Notes: a model not told the origin generated them from the letters alone. A stretch of 64,000 nucleotides of DNA from Pseudomonas morbosilactucae (GCF_023241715.1 NZ_JALQCW010000006.1:62001-126000), one strand, 5' to 3'; shown: positions 1 through 10,981, counted from the stretch's first letter. Translations and numbers: made by a program.

Positions 1-1048
<1,048 letters not shown>

Positions 1049-1804
1049 ATGCCCGCCCCCGTACTGTCCGGCCCGCAATACCTGCGTGAAGGCCTGAAGC
1101 TGGTCCTCAGCCCGGGCCTGCGCTTGTTCGTCCTCCTGCCCCTGATGATCAATCTGGTGTTGTTCGTCGGATTGATCTATCTGGCCGGCCATCAGTTCAG
1201 CCTGTGGGTCGACACCCTGATGCCCTCACTCCCCGATTGGCTGAGTTTCCTCAGCTACCTGCTCTGGCCGCTGTTCGTGGTGCTGGTGGCGCTGATGGTG
1301 TTTTTCACCTTCACCATGTTGGCCAATATCATTGCCGCGCCCTTCAACGGTTTTCTCGCGGAGAAAGTCGAGATCGTGGTACGTGGCACCGACGAGTTCC
1401 CGGCGTTCAGTTGGGGCGAGCTGATCGCCATGATCCCCCGCACCCTGGCGCGGGAAATGCGCAAGCTGGGCTATTTCCTGCCCCGGGCCATCGGCCTGTT
1501 CATCCTTTCGTTCATTCCCGTGGTGAACCTGATCGCGGCGCCGCTGTGGCTGTTGTTCGGCGTGTGGATGATGGCGATCCAGTACATCGACTACCCGGCG
1601 GACAACCACAAGCTGGGCTGGAACGAAATGCTCGCCTGGCTGCGTGAGAAGCGCTGGCAGAGCCTGGGGTTCGGCGGCATCGTCTACCTGGCGCTGATGA
1701 TCCCCTTCGTCAACATCCTCATGATGCCGGCCGCCGTGGCCGGGGCCACCCTGTTCTGGGTCCGCGAACGCGGGGCCGAGAAGCTGGTGGCCGAGCAAGG
1801 CTGA
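1049..1804 (+). CDS. cysZ: sulfate transporter CysZ
   Basis: Inner-membrane protein of the CysZ/EI24 family (251 aa; E. coli CysZ is 253), which supplies sulfate to the cysteine pathway. Long hydrophobic segments are seen near residues 24-45, 64-90, 145-180 and 210-240, and the sequence [20 protein letters not shown] near the start is typical of the family. I chose the ATG at 1049, preceded by a CGGAG sequence, over the in-frame ATG at 956, because the 31 extra residues look like untranslated leader. It lies beside trxB, and the sulfate-activation genes cysD and cysNC are 8 kb downstream. Confidence 0.93.
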   Translation: MPAPVLSGPQYLREGLKLVLSPGLRLFVLLPLMINLVLFVGLIYLAGHQFSLWVDTLMPSLPDWLSFLSYLLWPLFVVLVALMVFFTFTMLANIIAAPFNGFLAEKVEIVVRGTDEFPAFSWGELIAMIPRTLAREMRKLGYFLPRAIGLFILSFIPVVNLIAAPLWLLFGVWMMAIQYIDYPADNHKLGWNEMLAWLREKRWQSLGFGGIVYLALMIPFVNILMMPAAVAGATLFWVRERGAEKLVAEQG

Positions 1805-1844
1805 TCGGGTCACAAATCCATCATCGCAACGTCATGCGGGCGAC

Positions 1845-3044
1845 ATGGCCTCAGCCGACACTGAGGTCATGACGACAGCCCTGCACATCACCCTGATCAC
1901 CGAAACCTTCCCCCCGGAAATCAACGGCGTGGCCAATACCCTGGGCCGCCTGTGCGACGGCCTGCGCGCCCGTGGACACCAGGTTGAGCTGATCCGCCCA
2001 CGCCAGGGTTGTGATCAGACCCGCCCCAGCGACGACGCCTTGCTGTTATGCCGCGGCTGGCCGCTGCCGGGGTATCCAGGCCTGCAATGGGGCCAGTCGT
2101 CGATGCACAAGCTGTTACGCCGCTGGAAGCGCCAGCGCCCGGACGTGTTGTACATCGCCACCGAAGGCCCCTTGGGGCTGTCTGCCCTACGGGCGGCGCG
2201 GCGCCTGGGGATTTCCGTGGTCAGCGGTTTCCACACCAACTTCCAACAGTACTCCAGCCAGTACGGCCTGGGCCTGTTGACCCGCCTGCTGACCCATTAC
2301 CTGCGCTGGTTTCACAACCGCTCCCAATTGACCCTGGTGCCCAGCACCAGCCAGCGCCTGGAATTGGAACGTCGGCATTTCGAACGCCTGGCCCTGCTGG
2401 CCCGAGGCGTCGACAGCCAACTCTTCCACCCCACCAGGCGCCGCAACGAGCTGCGGGAAAGCTGGGGCCTGGGGCCCGACGATGTTGCGGTGATCCACGT
2501 CGGGCGCCTGGCACCGGAAAAAAACCTCGGCCTGCTCAAGCGCTGCTTCAACAGCCTGAGCAACGCCTATCCACAACGGCGGATGAAGCTGATTGTGGTG
2601 GGCGATGGGCCACAGCGGGCGGACTTGCAGCAGGAACTGCCCGAGGCGATTTTTTGTGGCAGCCAGCGCGGCGAAACCCTGGCCAGTCATTACGCGTCGG
2701 GGGACTTGTTTCTTTTTCCCAGCCTGACCGAGACCTTCGGCAACGTGGTGCTCGAAGCCCTGGCATCGGGGTTGGGCGTGGTGGCGTATGACCAAGCCGC
2801 GGCCGCCCAGCACATTCGCCACGGCTATAACGGGGTGCTGGCCATGCCGGGGGATGAAAGCGCCTTCTGCGACGCCGCCACCTGGCTGCTGGAGGAGCAG
2901 GAAACCCTGCGTCGGGTGCGGCTCAATGCTCGGCAACATGCCAGCCGCCAGGGCTGGCCGGCAATCATCGAGCAGTTTGAGAACCAATTGCGCGGGGCCT
3001 GCCAGGTCGAGCAAGGGCTGCCTGACGGCCGGTTACTGCCTTGA
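1845..3044 (+). CDS. GT4 family glycosyltransferase (mannosyltransferase-like)
   Basis: Cytoplasmic GT-B fold retaining glycosyltransferase of about 390-399 aa. The N-terminal half opens with TLITETFPPEINGVANTLGR, with FHTNFQQYSSQYG further in, both typical of the MgtA/PimB-like GDP-mannose-dependent branch. The C-terminal half has HVGRLAPEKNL and the E-x7-E motif in the LTETFGNVVLEALASG segment that binds the nucleotide sugar. The start is uncertain: ATG 1845 or ATG 1869 (MTTALHITLITETF), neither with a well-spaced Shine-Dalgarno. It follows cysZ by 40 bases. The acceptor cannot be told from sequence; a glycolipid or envelope glycan is an inference. Confidence 0.85.
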   Translation: MASADTEVMTTALHITLITETFPPEINGVANTLGRLCDGLRARGHQVELIRPRQGCDQTRPSDDALLLCRGWPLPGYPGLQWGQSSMHKLLRRWKRQRPDVLYIATEGPLGLSALRAARRLGISVVSGFHTNFQQYSSQYGLGLLTRLLTHYLRWFHNRSQLTLVPSTSQRLELERRHFERLALLARGVDSQLFHPTRRRNELRESWGLGPDDVAVIHVGRLAPEKNLGLLKRCFNSLSNAYPQRRMKLIVVGDGPQRADLQQELPEAIFCGSQRGETLASHYASGDLFLFPSLTETFGNVVLEALASGLGVVAYDQAAAAQHIRHGYNGVLAMPGDESAFCDAATWLLEEQETLRRVRLNARQHASRQGWPAIIEQFENQLRGACQVEQGLPDGRLLP

Positions 3045-3091
3045 ACACTGCAGCACTGAGACCGGGCTGATCTGAACCCATCATCGGCAAA

Positions 3092-3119
3092 CCCACGCCA
3101 TCTCGGTCGAAGGCGTGGG
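3092..3119. terminator. hairpin between convergent genes
   Basis: Perfect 8-bp stem CCCACGCC (3092-3099) with GGCGTGGG (3112-3119), between the ends of the glycosyltransferase gene and the convergent flavin oxidoreductase gene. No U-tract is present, so intrinsic termination is only plausible. Confidence 0.4.
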
Positions 3120-3141
3120 CCTGCCCGTGATCAGGTCGCGC

Positions 3142-4245
3142 TTAAACCAAGGTCATCAACGCCTCGCGGCTGAAGGGCAGGATGTCTTGCTCACGACCTT
3201 CACGCACCTTCTGCGCCCAATCCGGATCCACCAACAGGGCGCGGCCCACGGCCACCAGGTCGAACTCGTCGTTGTTCAGGCGCTCCAGGAGCTTTTCCAG
3301 ACTCGCCGGTTGCGCCACCTTGTCTGTGTTGACCATGAACTGCAGAAACTCGCCGTCCAGGCCGACGCTGCCCACGGTGATGGTGGGTTTGCCGGTGAGC
3401 TTGCGGGTCCAGCCAGCCAGGTTGAGCTCGGAACCTTCGAACTCCGGCTCCCAGAAACGCCGCGTCGAGCAGTGGAAAATATCCACGCCGGCATCCGCCA
3501 GAGGCTTGAGGAACGCGCCCAGGGCTTCCGGGGTTTGCACCAGGCGAGCGCTGTAATCCTGCTGCTTCCACTGGGAGAAACGGAAGATGATCGGGAAGTC
3601 CGGGCCCACCGCCGCACGCACCGCCTGGATCAACTCAATGGCAAAACGCGAACGCTGGGCCAGGTCGCCGCCGTACTCGTCGGTGCGCTGGTTGCTGCCT
3701 TCCCAGAAGAACTGGTCCACCAGATAGCCATGGGCACCGTGGATCTCCACGCCGTCCATGCCGATGCTCTGGGCATCCTTGGCCGCCTGGGCGAACGCTG
3801 CGATGACCTGCTGAATGTCTTGATGGGTCATGCCGTGCACCACCACCTGCCCGTCCTTGAGCTTCTCGCAGGGGCCAAAGCCCGGCACGCTGGCGTCCGG
3901 CTCAGTGCCCAGGCGTCGCACGTTGCCCACGTGCCAGAGTTGCGGAACGATCTTGCCACCTGCCGCGTGGACCGCATCCACCACTTTCTTCCAGCCGGCC
4001 AGGGCTGCCTCACCGTAGAAATGCGGCACGTTGGGGTAGCCGTTGGCGGCCGGATGCCCGACGGTGGTGCCTTCGGTGATGATCAGGCCCACGCCGGCTG
4101 CGGCACGACGCCGGTAGTATTCGATGACTTTCGAGTTGGGGACGCCACCCGGGGAAAACGAACGGGTCATGGGCGCCATGACCACACGGGTCGGCAACTC
4201 CAGGGCGCCGAGCTGGAAAGGTTTGAACAAGGCTTGTACGGGCAT
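3142..4245 (-). CDS. NADH:flavin oxidoreductase, old yellow enzyme family
   Basis: FMN-dependent ene-reductase, TIM barrel, 367 aa, cytoplasmic. It reduces activated C=C bonds and, in some relatives, nitro compounds. Visible family motifs are VVMAPMTRSFSPGGVPN near residues 21-37, QLWH at 102-105, the active-site HGAHGYLVDQFF at 169-180 (FMN and substrate ligands), NQRTDEYGG just after, and a C-terminal VAVGRALLVDPDWAQKV phosphate-binding segment. The start MPVQALFKPFQLG is standard for the family. It is transcribed alone. It resembles Pseudomonas NemA/XenA-type proteins, but the exact substrate cannot be assigned. Confidence 0.9.
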   Translation of the reverse strand: MPVQALFKPFQLGALELPTRVVMAPMTRSFSPGGVPNSKVIEYYRRRAAAGVGLIITEGTTVGHPAANGYPNVPHFYGEAALAGWKKVVDAVHAAGGKIVPQLWHVGNVRRLGTEPDASVPGFGPCEKLKDGQVVVHGMTHQDIQQVIAAFAQAAKDAQSIGMDGVEIHGAHGYLVDQFFWEGSNQRTDEYGGDLAQRSRFAIELIQAVRAAVGPDFPIIFRFSQWKQQDYSARLVQTPEALGAFLKPLADAGVDIFHCSTRRFWEPEFEGSELNLAGWTRKLTGKPTITVGSVGLDGEFLQFMVNTDKVAQPASLEKLLERLNNDEFDLVAVGRALLVDPDWAQKVREGREQDILPFSREALMTLV

Positions 4246-4457
4246 GCGGCACTCCGGGGATCAGCGGGCTCGGATCATTGATCGGGACGTCGACACCCGA
4301 CAGGACGCGGGCCGACAAACTTATGATGGCGATAATATTCATCGTCTGAAGCGCAGCACAGCACTATTGATCAGGGTGATTAAGGTGCAAAAGCGCAGAA
4401 GGGAATTCAAGGAAACTCGGAGGGAACTGGCCGGGCAGCGGGGCCCGGCAGTCAGGG

Positions 4458-4940
4458 TCAGCTCAGGGCTTTTTCGATCGCCTGAACCACCGCCGGATCA
4501 TCCGGTGCCGTGCGTGGGGAGAAACGCGCCAGGACGCGACCGTCCTTGCCCAGGAGGAATTTCTCGAAGTTCCAGGTGATATCCCCCGGGAACTCCGCGC
4601 CTTCGCCCGCCAGCAGACGGTACAACTGGTGACGCTCCGGACCATTCACCTCCAGCTTGCTGCTCAGCGGAAAGGTCACGCCATAGTTGAGGCTGCAGAA
4701 GTCCTGAATCTCCTGCTCGGAGCCTGGCTCCTGCCCGGCGAACTGATTGCACGGCAGGCCCAAGACACTGAACCCCTGGCCCTTGTACTGCTGATAGAGG
4801 TTCTCCAGCGCCGCGTATTGTGGTGTCAGGCCACACTTGGAGGCGACGTTGACCACCAGCACGACGTGCCCTTTGAAAGGGGCGAGCGGTAGCTCCTGAC
4901 CATCCAGGGCTTTCAATTTAAGGTCGTGAAAAGCACTCAT
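4458..4940 (-). CDS. glutathione peroxidase (Cys type)
   Basis: Thiol peroxidase of the GPx family, 160 aa, reducing hydroperoxides. The motif NVASKCGLTPQY places the peroxidatic residue at Cys36 (selenocysteine in animal enzymes). LPCNQFAGQEPG and WNFEKFL supply the conserved Gln and Trp of the catalytic centre. The ATG at 4938-4940 gives MSAFHDLKLKALDG, the usual family start; an open frame extends 23 codons further upstream but looks non-coding. Such Cys-type enzymes generally use thioredoxin as reductant; that is family knowledge. It is a single gene, with a GC hairpin lacking a U-tract (4430-4449) downstream. Confidence 0.93.
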   Translation of the reverse strand: MSAFHDLKLKALDGQELPLAPFKGHVVLVVNVASKCGLTPQYAALENLYQQYKGQGFSVLGLPCNQFAGQEPGSEQEIQDFCSLNYGVTFPLSSKLEVNGPERHQLYRLLAGEGAEFPGDITWNFEKFLLGKDGRVLARFSPRTAPDDPAVVQAIEKALS

Positions 4941-5023
4941 GACGAACTCCAAATTCCCGTGTTCTAACAGAAAACAGCCTCTCGACAGCACACCCTGTGC
5001 CCACGGCAATAACCGCGCCGACT

Positions 5024-5044
5024 AAAAAGGCGCCCTCGGGCGCC
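5024..5044 (-). terminator. Rho-independent terminator of slyD
   Basis: Stem GGCGCC (5029-5034) with GGCGCC (5039-5044), loop CCTCG-like, flanked on the left by AAAAA (5024-5028), which is the U-tract on the minus strand. It lies 31 bases after the slyD stop. Confidence 0.8.
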
Positions 5045-5075
5045 TCTCCAGTCAACTTGAGCTTAGCGCAGAAAA

Positions 5076-5561
5076 TCAGTGGTGATGGCCACCTTCGCCA
5101 TGGACGTGGCCATGAGCGATTTCTTCCTGGCTGGCGTCGCGGATGGCGACGATTTTTACTTGGAAGTTCAGACGCTGGCCGGCCAACGGGTGGTTGCCGT
5201 CAACGGTCACGTCGTCGCCGTCCAGGTCACGGATGGTGACGATCTGCATCTGGCCGTCCGGAGCGGACGCGTGGAACTGCATGCCCACTTCCAGCTCGTC
5301 GACGCCTTCGAACATGCTGCGGCTCAAGGTGCTGACCAGTTCGGCCGCGTATTCGCCGTAGGCATCTTCAGGTTCTACGGCAACGGTCAGTTCATCACCA
5401 ACCTGCTTGCCTTCCAGGGCTTTTTCCAGGCCTGGGATGATGTTACCTGCGCCTTGCAGGTAGACCAGCGGGGCGCCGCCGGCAGAGCTGTCGATGACCT
5501 CACCAGCGTCGTTGGTCAGGGTATAGTCGATGGAGACAGCCTTATTGGCGGCGATCAGCAT
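5076..5561 (-). CDS. slyD: FKBP-type peptidyl-prolyl isomerase SlyD
   Basis: Cytoplasmic prolyl isomerase and chaperone, 161 aa. The sequence begins with the FKBP segment (VSIDYTLTNDAGEVIDSS, GNIIPGLEKALEGKQVG near residues 38-54), followed by the insert-in-flap region (residues about 70-125) that gives chaperone activity, then GNHPLAGQRLNFQVKI. The C-terminus is short and histidine-rich (HGHVHGEGGHHH), a reduced form of the metal-binding tail of E. coli SlyD, so nickel or zinc binding is likely but weaker. It is a single gene with its own terminator. Confidence 0.93.
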   Translation of the reverse strand: MLIAANKAVSIDYTLTNDAGEVIDSSAGGAPLVYLQGAGNIIPGLEKALEGKQVGDELTVAVEPEDAYGEYAAELVSTLSRSMFEGVDELEVGMQFHASAPDGQMQIVTIRDLDGDDVTVDGNHPLAGQRLNFQVKIVAIRDASQEEIAHGHVHGEGGHHH

Positions 5562-5652
5562 GGGGCGAGACCTTTTGCATTAGAAATGAAGAGCAGCAAG
5601 TTTAGCGAAGCCATCGCTCGAAAGCGAACGGAACCCAGACAGACGGACACCC

Positions 5653-5868
5653 ATGAAACCCTCCACAGTCACCGGTTTTCATCAGGATGAAGACAGCCAT
5701 TGGGTCGTCGAACTGTCCTGCGGCCACACCCAGCACTTGCGCCACCTGCCGCCCTGGCAATCCCGCAGCTGGGTCCTGGACCCCGCGCAACGCCAGGAAA
5801 AAATAGGCCAGGCCTTTGCCTGTGGCTGGTGTGCGCAGGGCGCGGATAACGATAACCTTAGCGCCTGA
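5653..5868 (+). CDS. DUF3565 domain protein, probable small zinc-binding protein
   Basis: Small 71-aa protein of unknown function. It contains ELSCGHTQHLRHLPPW and a C-terminal FACGWC, giving one Cys plus His residues followed by a CxxC pair, an arrangement suited to one zinc ion. The start ATG is preceded by a weak ribosome-binding site, but the reading frame and the conserved motif support a real gene. It lies 61 bases before pta on the same strand. No function can be assigned. Confidence 0.75.
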   Translation: MKPSTVTGFHQDEDSHWVVELSCGHTQHLRHLPPWQSRSWVLDPAQRQEKIGQAFACGWCAQGADNDNLSA

Positions 5869-5929
5869 CGATCAGGTAGGCGGCCAGCCATAGACCGCCA
5901 CCTTTGCCATGCACCTTCTGAGAATTCGC

Positions 5930-8028
5930 ATGCAAACTTTTTTTATCGCGCCCACCGATTTTGGTGTGGGTCTGACCTCCATCAGCCTCGGGCTGGTGCG
6001 CACCCTGGAACGGGCCGGCCTGAAAGTCGGCTTTTTCAAGCCCATTGCCCAGCCCCATCCCGGCGATACCGGCCCCGAGCGCTCCACTGAGCTGGTGGCC
6101 CGCACCCACGGCCTCAAGCCGCCGCAGCCCCTGGCGCTGGCCCATGTCGAGCGGATGCTCGGCGACGGTCAGTTGGATGAGCTGCTGGAAGAAATCATCA
6201 CCCTCTATCAGGAAGCCGCCATCGGCAAGGACGTGCTGATCGTCGAGGGCATGGTGCCGACCCGCAGCGCCAGCTACGCGGCCCGGGTCAACCTGCACCT
6301 GGCGAAAAGCCTGGATGCCGAGGTGATCCTGGTCTCGGCGCCGGAAAACGAAGTGCTCACCGAACTGTCCGGGCGCGTGGAGTTGCAAGCGCAGCTGTTT
6401 GGCGGCCCGCGAGACCCGAAAGTGCTCGGGGTGATCCTCAACAAGGTGCGCACCGACGAAAGCATGGAGCAATTCTCCGCGCGCCTGAAAGAACACTCGC
6501 CGCTGTTGCGCAGCGGCGACTTCCGCCTGCTGGGCTGCATCCCCTTCCAGCCGGAACTGAATGCCCCGCGCACCCGCGATGTGGCGGACCTGATGGGCGC
6601 CCAAGTGCTCAATGCCGGCGACTATGAAAGCCGGCGCATGAGCAAAATCATCATTTGCGCGCGCACCATGCGCAACACCGTGGAACTGCTCAAGCCCGGC
6701 GTGCTGGTGGTAACCCCGGGCGACCGCGACGACATCATCCTCGCTGTCAGCCTGGCAGCGATCAACGGCGTGCCTCTGGCCGGACTGCTGCTGACCAGTG
6801 ACACCCTGCCCGACCCACGGATCATGGAGCTGTGCCGCGGCGCGCTGAATGCCGGCCTGCCGGTGCTGTCGGTGAGCTCCGGCTCTTACGACACCGCCAA
6901 CCAGCTCAATGGCCTGAACAAGGAAATCCCCATCGATGACCGCGAGCGCGCGGAAATCATCACCGACTTCGTCGCCAGCCACCTGGACGCCCGCTGGCTG
7001 CACCAGCGCTGCGGCACCCCGCGGGAAATGCGCCTGTCACCGGCGGTGTTCCGCTATCAGTTGATCCAGCGTGCCCAGGAGGCCAACAAACGCATCGTCC
7101 TGCCGGAAGGCAGCGAGCCGTTGACCGTACAAGCGGCGGCTATCTGCCAGGCCCGGGGCATTGCCCGCTGCGTGCTCCTGGCCAAACCGGAAGACGTGCA
7201 GGCCGTGGCCCGCGCCCACGGCATCGAGTTGCCGCCGGGCCTGGAGATCCTCGACCCGGACCTGGTGCGCGAGCGCTACGTGGAGCCCATGGTGGCTTTG
7301 CGCAAGAGTAAAAGCCTCAACGCGCCCATGGCCGAGCAGCAACTGGAAGACCCGGTGGTGATCGGCACCATGATGCTGGCCCTGGATGAAGTCGACGGCC
7401 TGGTCTCGGGGGTCATTCACTCCACCGCCAACACCATTCGCCCGGCCCTGCAACTGATCAAGACCGCACCCGGCTGCACCCTGGTGTCCTCCGTGTTTTT
7501 CATGCTGTTCCCCGAGCAGGTGCTAGTGTACGGCGACTGCGTGATGAACCCGCACCCCAGCGCCAGCGAACTGGCGGAGATTGCCCTGCAAAGCGCCGAC
7601 TCGGCCGCCGCCTTCGGCATCACCCCGCGAGTGGCGATGATCAGCTATTCCAGCGGCGACTCGGCCAGCGGCGAAGAAGTGGAAAAGGTCCGCGAAGCCA
7701 CCTTGCTGGCCCATGAAGCGCAAAGCACGCTGCTGATCGACGGCCCGCTGCAATATGACGCCGCTGCCAATGAAAACGTGGCCCGGCAACTGGCCCCCAA
7801 CAGCCAGGTCGCCGGCAAGGCCACGGTCTTTGTGTTCCCCGACCTGAACACCGGCAACACCACCCACAAGGCGGTGCAACGCAGCGCCGATTGCGTGAGC
7901 CTGGGGCCGATGCTGCAAGGCCTGCGCAAACCGGTGAACGACCTGCCGCGCGCGCCCAGGTCGATGACATCGTCTACACCATCGCCCTCACCGCGATCCA
8001 AGCCGCCAACCGACCTATGGATGTCTAA
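5930..8028 (+). CDS. pta: phosphate acetyltransferase Pta, with a 3'-terminal frameshift
   Basis: Interconverts acetyl-CoA and acetyl phosphate in overflow and acetate metabolism. It is the long, three-domain form: an N-terminal dethiobiotin-synthetase-like domain (FFIAPTDFGVGLTSISLGL at residue 4), a DRTGG domain in the middle, and the C-terminal PTA domain (KRIVLPEGSEPLTVQAA and FPDLNTGNTTHKAVQRSA). After GLRKPVNDLPR the frame is wrong: one base seems missing near 7952. Restoring it gives AQVDDIVYTIALTAIQAANRPMDV and the stop at 8026-8028, directly abutting the next start. As printed, the frame runs on to 8089 inside the next gene. Restored length is 699 aa, normal for Pseudomonas. The ATG at 5930 is preferred over 5909. 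Confidence 0.92.
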
Positions 8029-8934
8029 ATGCTGGAATTTCTGCCTGCCGCCCTGCGCGGGGTCATCGCCTCGCTGCTCCTGGCGCTGAACACCATCCTG
8101 CTGTGCTCGTTTCTGTTCTGCGTGGCGATCGTCAAGGCCCTGCCCTTCGCCCTCACCCAGCGCTTGAGCCTCTGGCTGATGAACCACACCCACGAGGCCT
8201 GGATCAGCAACAACAAGGCCTGGATGCAACTGGTCTGCCGCACCCGCTGGCACCTGCGCGGCCTGGAGGGCCTGGACTACCAGCACTCTTATCTGGTGAC
8301 CAGCAACCACCAGAGCTGGGTCGACATCATGGTGCTGCAGTACGTGCTCAACCGACGCATCCGCCCGCTGAAGTTCTTTCTCAAGCAGGAACTGATCTGG
8401 GTGCCGGTCATCGGCCTGGCCTGGTGGGCATTGGGCTTTCCCTTTATGAAGCGCTATTCCAAGGCCTACCTGGAGAAGTACCCGGAAAAGAAAGGCAAGG
8501 ACCTGGAAACCACCCGCAAGACCTGCGCGAAGTTTCGCAACCAGCCGGTGGGCATCTTCAACTTCGCTGAAGGCACGCGCTTTACCGAGGGCAAGCACGC
8601 CCAGCAGCAATCACCGTTTCGCTACCTGCTCAAACCCAAGGCCGGCGGCATTGCCTTTGTGCTGGATGCCATGGGCGAACAGTTGGAGTCCATCGTCAAC
8701 GTGACCATCCACTACCCAGCCGGACGGCCCGGTTACTGGGACCTGCTGTGCGGTCGAGTCAAAGACGTGGTGGTGCAGTTTGAAGAATTGCAGATTCCGC
8801 CACAGTTCATTGGCAAGAATTATGAGCAGGATGGGGAGTACCGGTTGGCGTTCCAGGGGTGGATCAATAAGCTGTGGGAAGACAAAGATGCACTGCTCGA
8901 GCGGTTGCATCAGGAATATCCTGGCCGGTCTTGA
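8029..8934 (+). CDS. PlsC-family acyltransferase (YihG-like)
   Basis: Inner-membrane 1-acyl-glycerol-3-phosphate-type acyltransferase, 301 aa. A hydrophobic N-terminal anchor covers residues about 10-40. The catalytic NHxxxxD motif is NHQSWVD at 93-99, and the acceptor-phosphate motif is FAEGTRF at 179-185 (usual form FPEGTR). The C-terminal part fits the YihG-type acyltransferase group. Its ATG immediately follows the restored pta stop, so the two genes are probably cotranscribed. Acyl donor and acceptor cannot be told apart from sequence; a role in phospholipid remodelling is inferred. Confidence 0.88.
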   Translation: MLEFLPAALRGVIASLLLALNTILLCSFLFCVAIVKALPFALTQRLSLWLMNHTHEAWISNNKAWMQLVCRTRWHLRGLEGLDYQHSYLVTSNHQSWVDIMVLQYVLNRRIRPLKFFLKQELIWVPVIGLAWWALGFPFMKRYSKAYLEKYPEKKGKDLETTRKTCAKFRNQPVGIFNFAEGTRFTEGKHAQQQSPFRYLLKPKAGGIAFVLDAMGEQLESIVNVTIHYPAGRPGYWDLLCGRVKDVVVQFEELQIPPQFIGKNYEQDGEYRLAFQGWINKLWEDKDALLERLHQEYPGRS

Positions 8935-8940
8935 GGGTTC

Positions 8941-9006
8941 CATCGCCGGCAAGCCGGCTCCTACGGTTGATCGCATTCCCATGTAGGAGGCGACTTGCCG
9001 GCGATG
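8941..9006. repeat. paired REP element (REPIN-like)
   Basis: Inverted copies CATCGCCGGCAAG (8941-8953) and CTTGCCGGCGATG (8994-9006) enclose GCCGGCTCCTACGG and TGTAGGAGG, the typical Pseudomonas REP sequence in head-to-head pairing. It lies downstream of the acyltransferase gene, a common REP location. Confidence 0.85.
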
Positions 9007-9031
9007 ACATCAGCCGCAACACCCACAATGC

Positions 9032-9068
9032 AAAAGCCCGCCACCGATCACTCGGTGGCGGGCTTTTT
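9032..9068. terminator. bidirectional Rho-independent terminator
   Basis: Stem GCCCGCCACCG (9036-9046) with CGGTGGCGGGC (9053-9063), flanked by AAAA on the left and TTTTTT on the right. It can end the acyltransferase transcript (plus) and the cysNC transcript (minus), which converge here. Confidence 0.9.
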
Positions 9069-9082
9069 TGTGGCCGCGTGGT

Positions 9083-10981
9083 TTAGATCGCGCCGCGTTG
9101 ACGCAACAGATCCAGCACCTGCTTGACGCTTTCTTCCAGCGACAGGGCCTGGGTGTCGATCACCAGATCGGCATTCAACGGCACGTCGTAAGGGAAGGAC
9201 TCGCCCGGGATGTTATCCCCGCCCGCCGCGTACAGGCCTTGCGGATCGCGCTCGGCGCACACCGCTGGAGAAGCCTGGACGTAAACGGTCAGCAAACGCT
9301 CCTTGCCGATCAGCGCCTTGGCCTGTTCACGGCCTTCAGCGTCCGGTGCAACAAAAGCGGCCAGGGTCAGCAGGCCGGCTTCGTTGAACTGACGGGCCAC
9401 GTGGGCCGCACGACGCCAGTTCTCGGTACGCCCGGCGCGGTCCTGAGGCAGGCCCTTGTTCAGGTCGTGACGCAGGTTCTGGCCATCGAGGACGAACACC
9501 GCGCGGCCCATGTCGAACAGGCGACGCTCAACCGCATAAGCCAGGGTGCTTTTGCCAGCACCCGACAGGCCGCTGAACAGCACGGTAGCCGGTTGCTGGC
9601 CGAAGCGCAGGGCGCGCTCTTCGGTGGCCACGTGGGCCAACTTGCCGTGCTGAGCCGAGCTGCCGTGGGTGACCGGCGGAGCGATGATCATGCCCGCCGC
9701 CACGGTGCCGTTGGTCAAACGGTCGATCACGATGAACGCACCGGTGGTGCGGTTGCTGTCGTAACCGTCCAACGCGATGGCGGCGTCGAGGCTGACCTTG
9801 ACCCGGCCGATCTCGTTCAGTTGCAGCGAACTCGCCGGGCCTTCGGCCAGGGTGTTCACATCCACACGGTGCACGATGCTGGTGATGGAACCCGGCACGT
9901 AGCTGGTGGCGCGCTTGATGTCGTACTTCTTGCCGGGCAGCATCGGCTCTTCGGCCATCCACACCAGCATGGCGTCGAAGGCGTCGGTCACTTGCGGCAC
10001 GTTGTCGGCATGCACCAGCAGGTCGCCACGGGAGATGTCGATCTCGTCTTCCATGGTCAGGGTCACGGCCTGGCCTGGGCCGGCGTGCTCCAGCTCACCT
10101 TCGAAGGTGACGATGGATTTGACCCGGCTGCTCTTGCCCGACGGCAGGACCACGACTTCGTCGCCCTTGTGCACGATGCCGCTGGCCAGGGTGCCGGCGA
10201 AACCGCGGAAGTTCAGGTTCGGACGGTTGACGTACTGCACCGGGAAACGCAGGTCGGTGTAGTTGCGGTCGTTGGCGATCTCGACGGTTTCCAGGATCTC
10301 CATCAACGATTGGCCGGTGTACCAAGGCGAACGCTCGCTCTTGTTCACCACGTTGTCGCCCTTGAGCGCCGACATCGGCACGAAAGCCAGGGTGCTCGGC
10401 TTGAAAGCGATACCGTCGGCGAACTTCAGGTAATCGGCCTTGATCTGCTCGAATACGCTTTGATCGAAGCCATTGATGTCCATCTTGTTGACGGCCACCA
10501 CGATGTGTTTGATCCCCAGCAACGAGGCGATAAAGCTGTGGCGACGGGTCTGGGTCTGAACGCCGTAGCGGGCGTCGATCAGAATGATCGCCAGGTCACA
10601 GGTGGACGCACCGGTGGCCATGTTGCGGGTGTACTGCTCATGGCCGGGGGTGTCGGCGATGATGAATTTACGCTTGGCAGTGGAGAAGTAGCGGTAGGCG
10701 ACATCGATGGTGATGCCCTGCTCACGCTCGGCCTGCAGGCCGTCAACCAGCAACGCCAGGTCGATATCGTCGCCGGTGGTGCCGACTTTCTTCGAATCGC
10801 GGGTGATGGCTTCCAGGTGATCTTCGTAGATCATCTTGGAGTCGTGCAGCAGGCGCCCGATCAGGGTGCTCTTGCCGTCGTCGACGTTGCCGCAGGTCAG
10901 GAAGCGCAACATTTCCTTGCGCTCGTGCTGGCCCAGGTAGGCGAGGATGTCCTCGCTGATCAAATCAGATTGGTGGCTCAT
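9083..10981 (-). CDS. cysNC: sulfate adenylyltransferase subunit 1 / APS kinase fusion CysNC
   Basis: Bifunctional sulfate-activation enzyme, 632 aa. The N-terminal GTPase (CysN) drives APS formation with CysD: P-loop GNVDDGKST at 31-39, then [11 protein letters not shown] and NKMD. The C-terminal APS kinase (CysC) phosphorylates APS to PAPS: P-loop GLSGAGKST at 471-479, then [13 protein letters not shown]. The ATG at 10979-10981 ([16 protein letters not shown]) has a GGAGC sequence upstream; ten further in-frame codons upstream lie within a repeat and are unlikely to be coding. In most pseudomonads it follows cysD directly. Here a 500-base insert with another gene separates them. Confidence 0.96.
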   Translation of the reverse strand: MSHQSDLISEDILAYLGQHERKEMLRFLTCGNVDDGKSTLIGRLLHDSKMIYEDHLEAITRDSKKVGTTGDDIDLALLVDGLQAEREQGITIDVAYRYFSTAKRKFIIADTPGHEQYTRNMATGASTCDLAIILIDARYGVQTQTRRHSFIASLLGIKHIVVAVNKMDINGFDQSVFEQIKADYLKFADGIAFKPSTLAFVPMSALKGDNVVNKSERSPWYTGQSLMEILETVEIANDRNYTDLRFPVQYVNRPNLNFRGFAGTLASGIVHKGDEVVVLPSGKSSRVKSIVTFEGELEHAGPGQAVTLTMEDEIDISRGDLLVHADNVPQVTDAFDAMLVWMAEEPMLPGKKYDIKRATSYVPGSITSIVHRVDVNTLAEGPASSLQLNEIGRVKVSLDAAIALDGYDSNRTTGAFIVIDRLTNGTVAAGMIIAPPVTHGSSAQHGKLAHVATEERALRFGQQPATVLFSGLSGAGKSTLAYAVERRLFDMGRAVFVLDGQNLRHDLNKGLPQDRAGRTENWRRAAHVARQFNEAGLLTLAAFVAPDAEGREQAKALIGKERLLTVYVQASPAVCAERDPQGLYAAGGDNIPGESFPYDVPLNADLVIDTQALSLEESVKQVLDLLRQRGAI

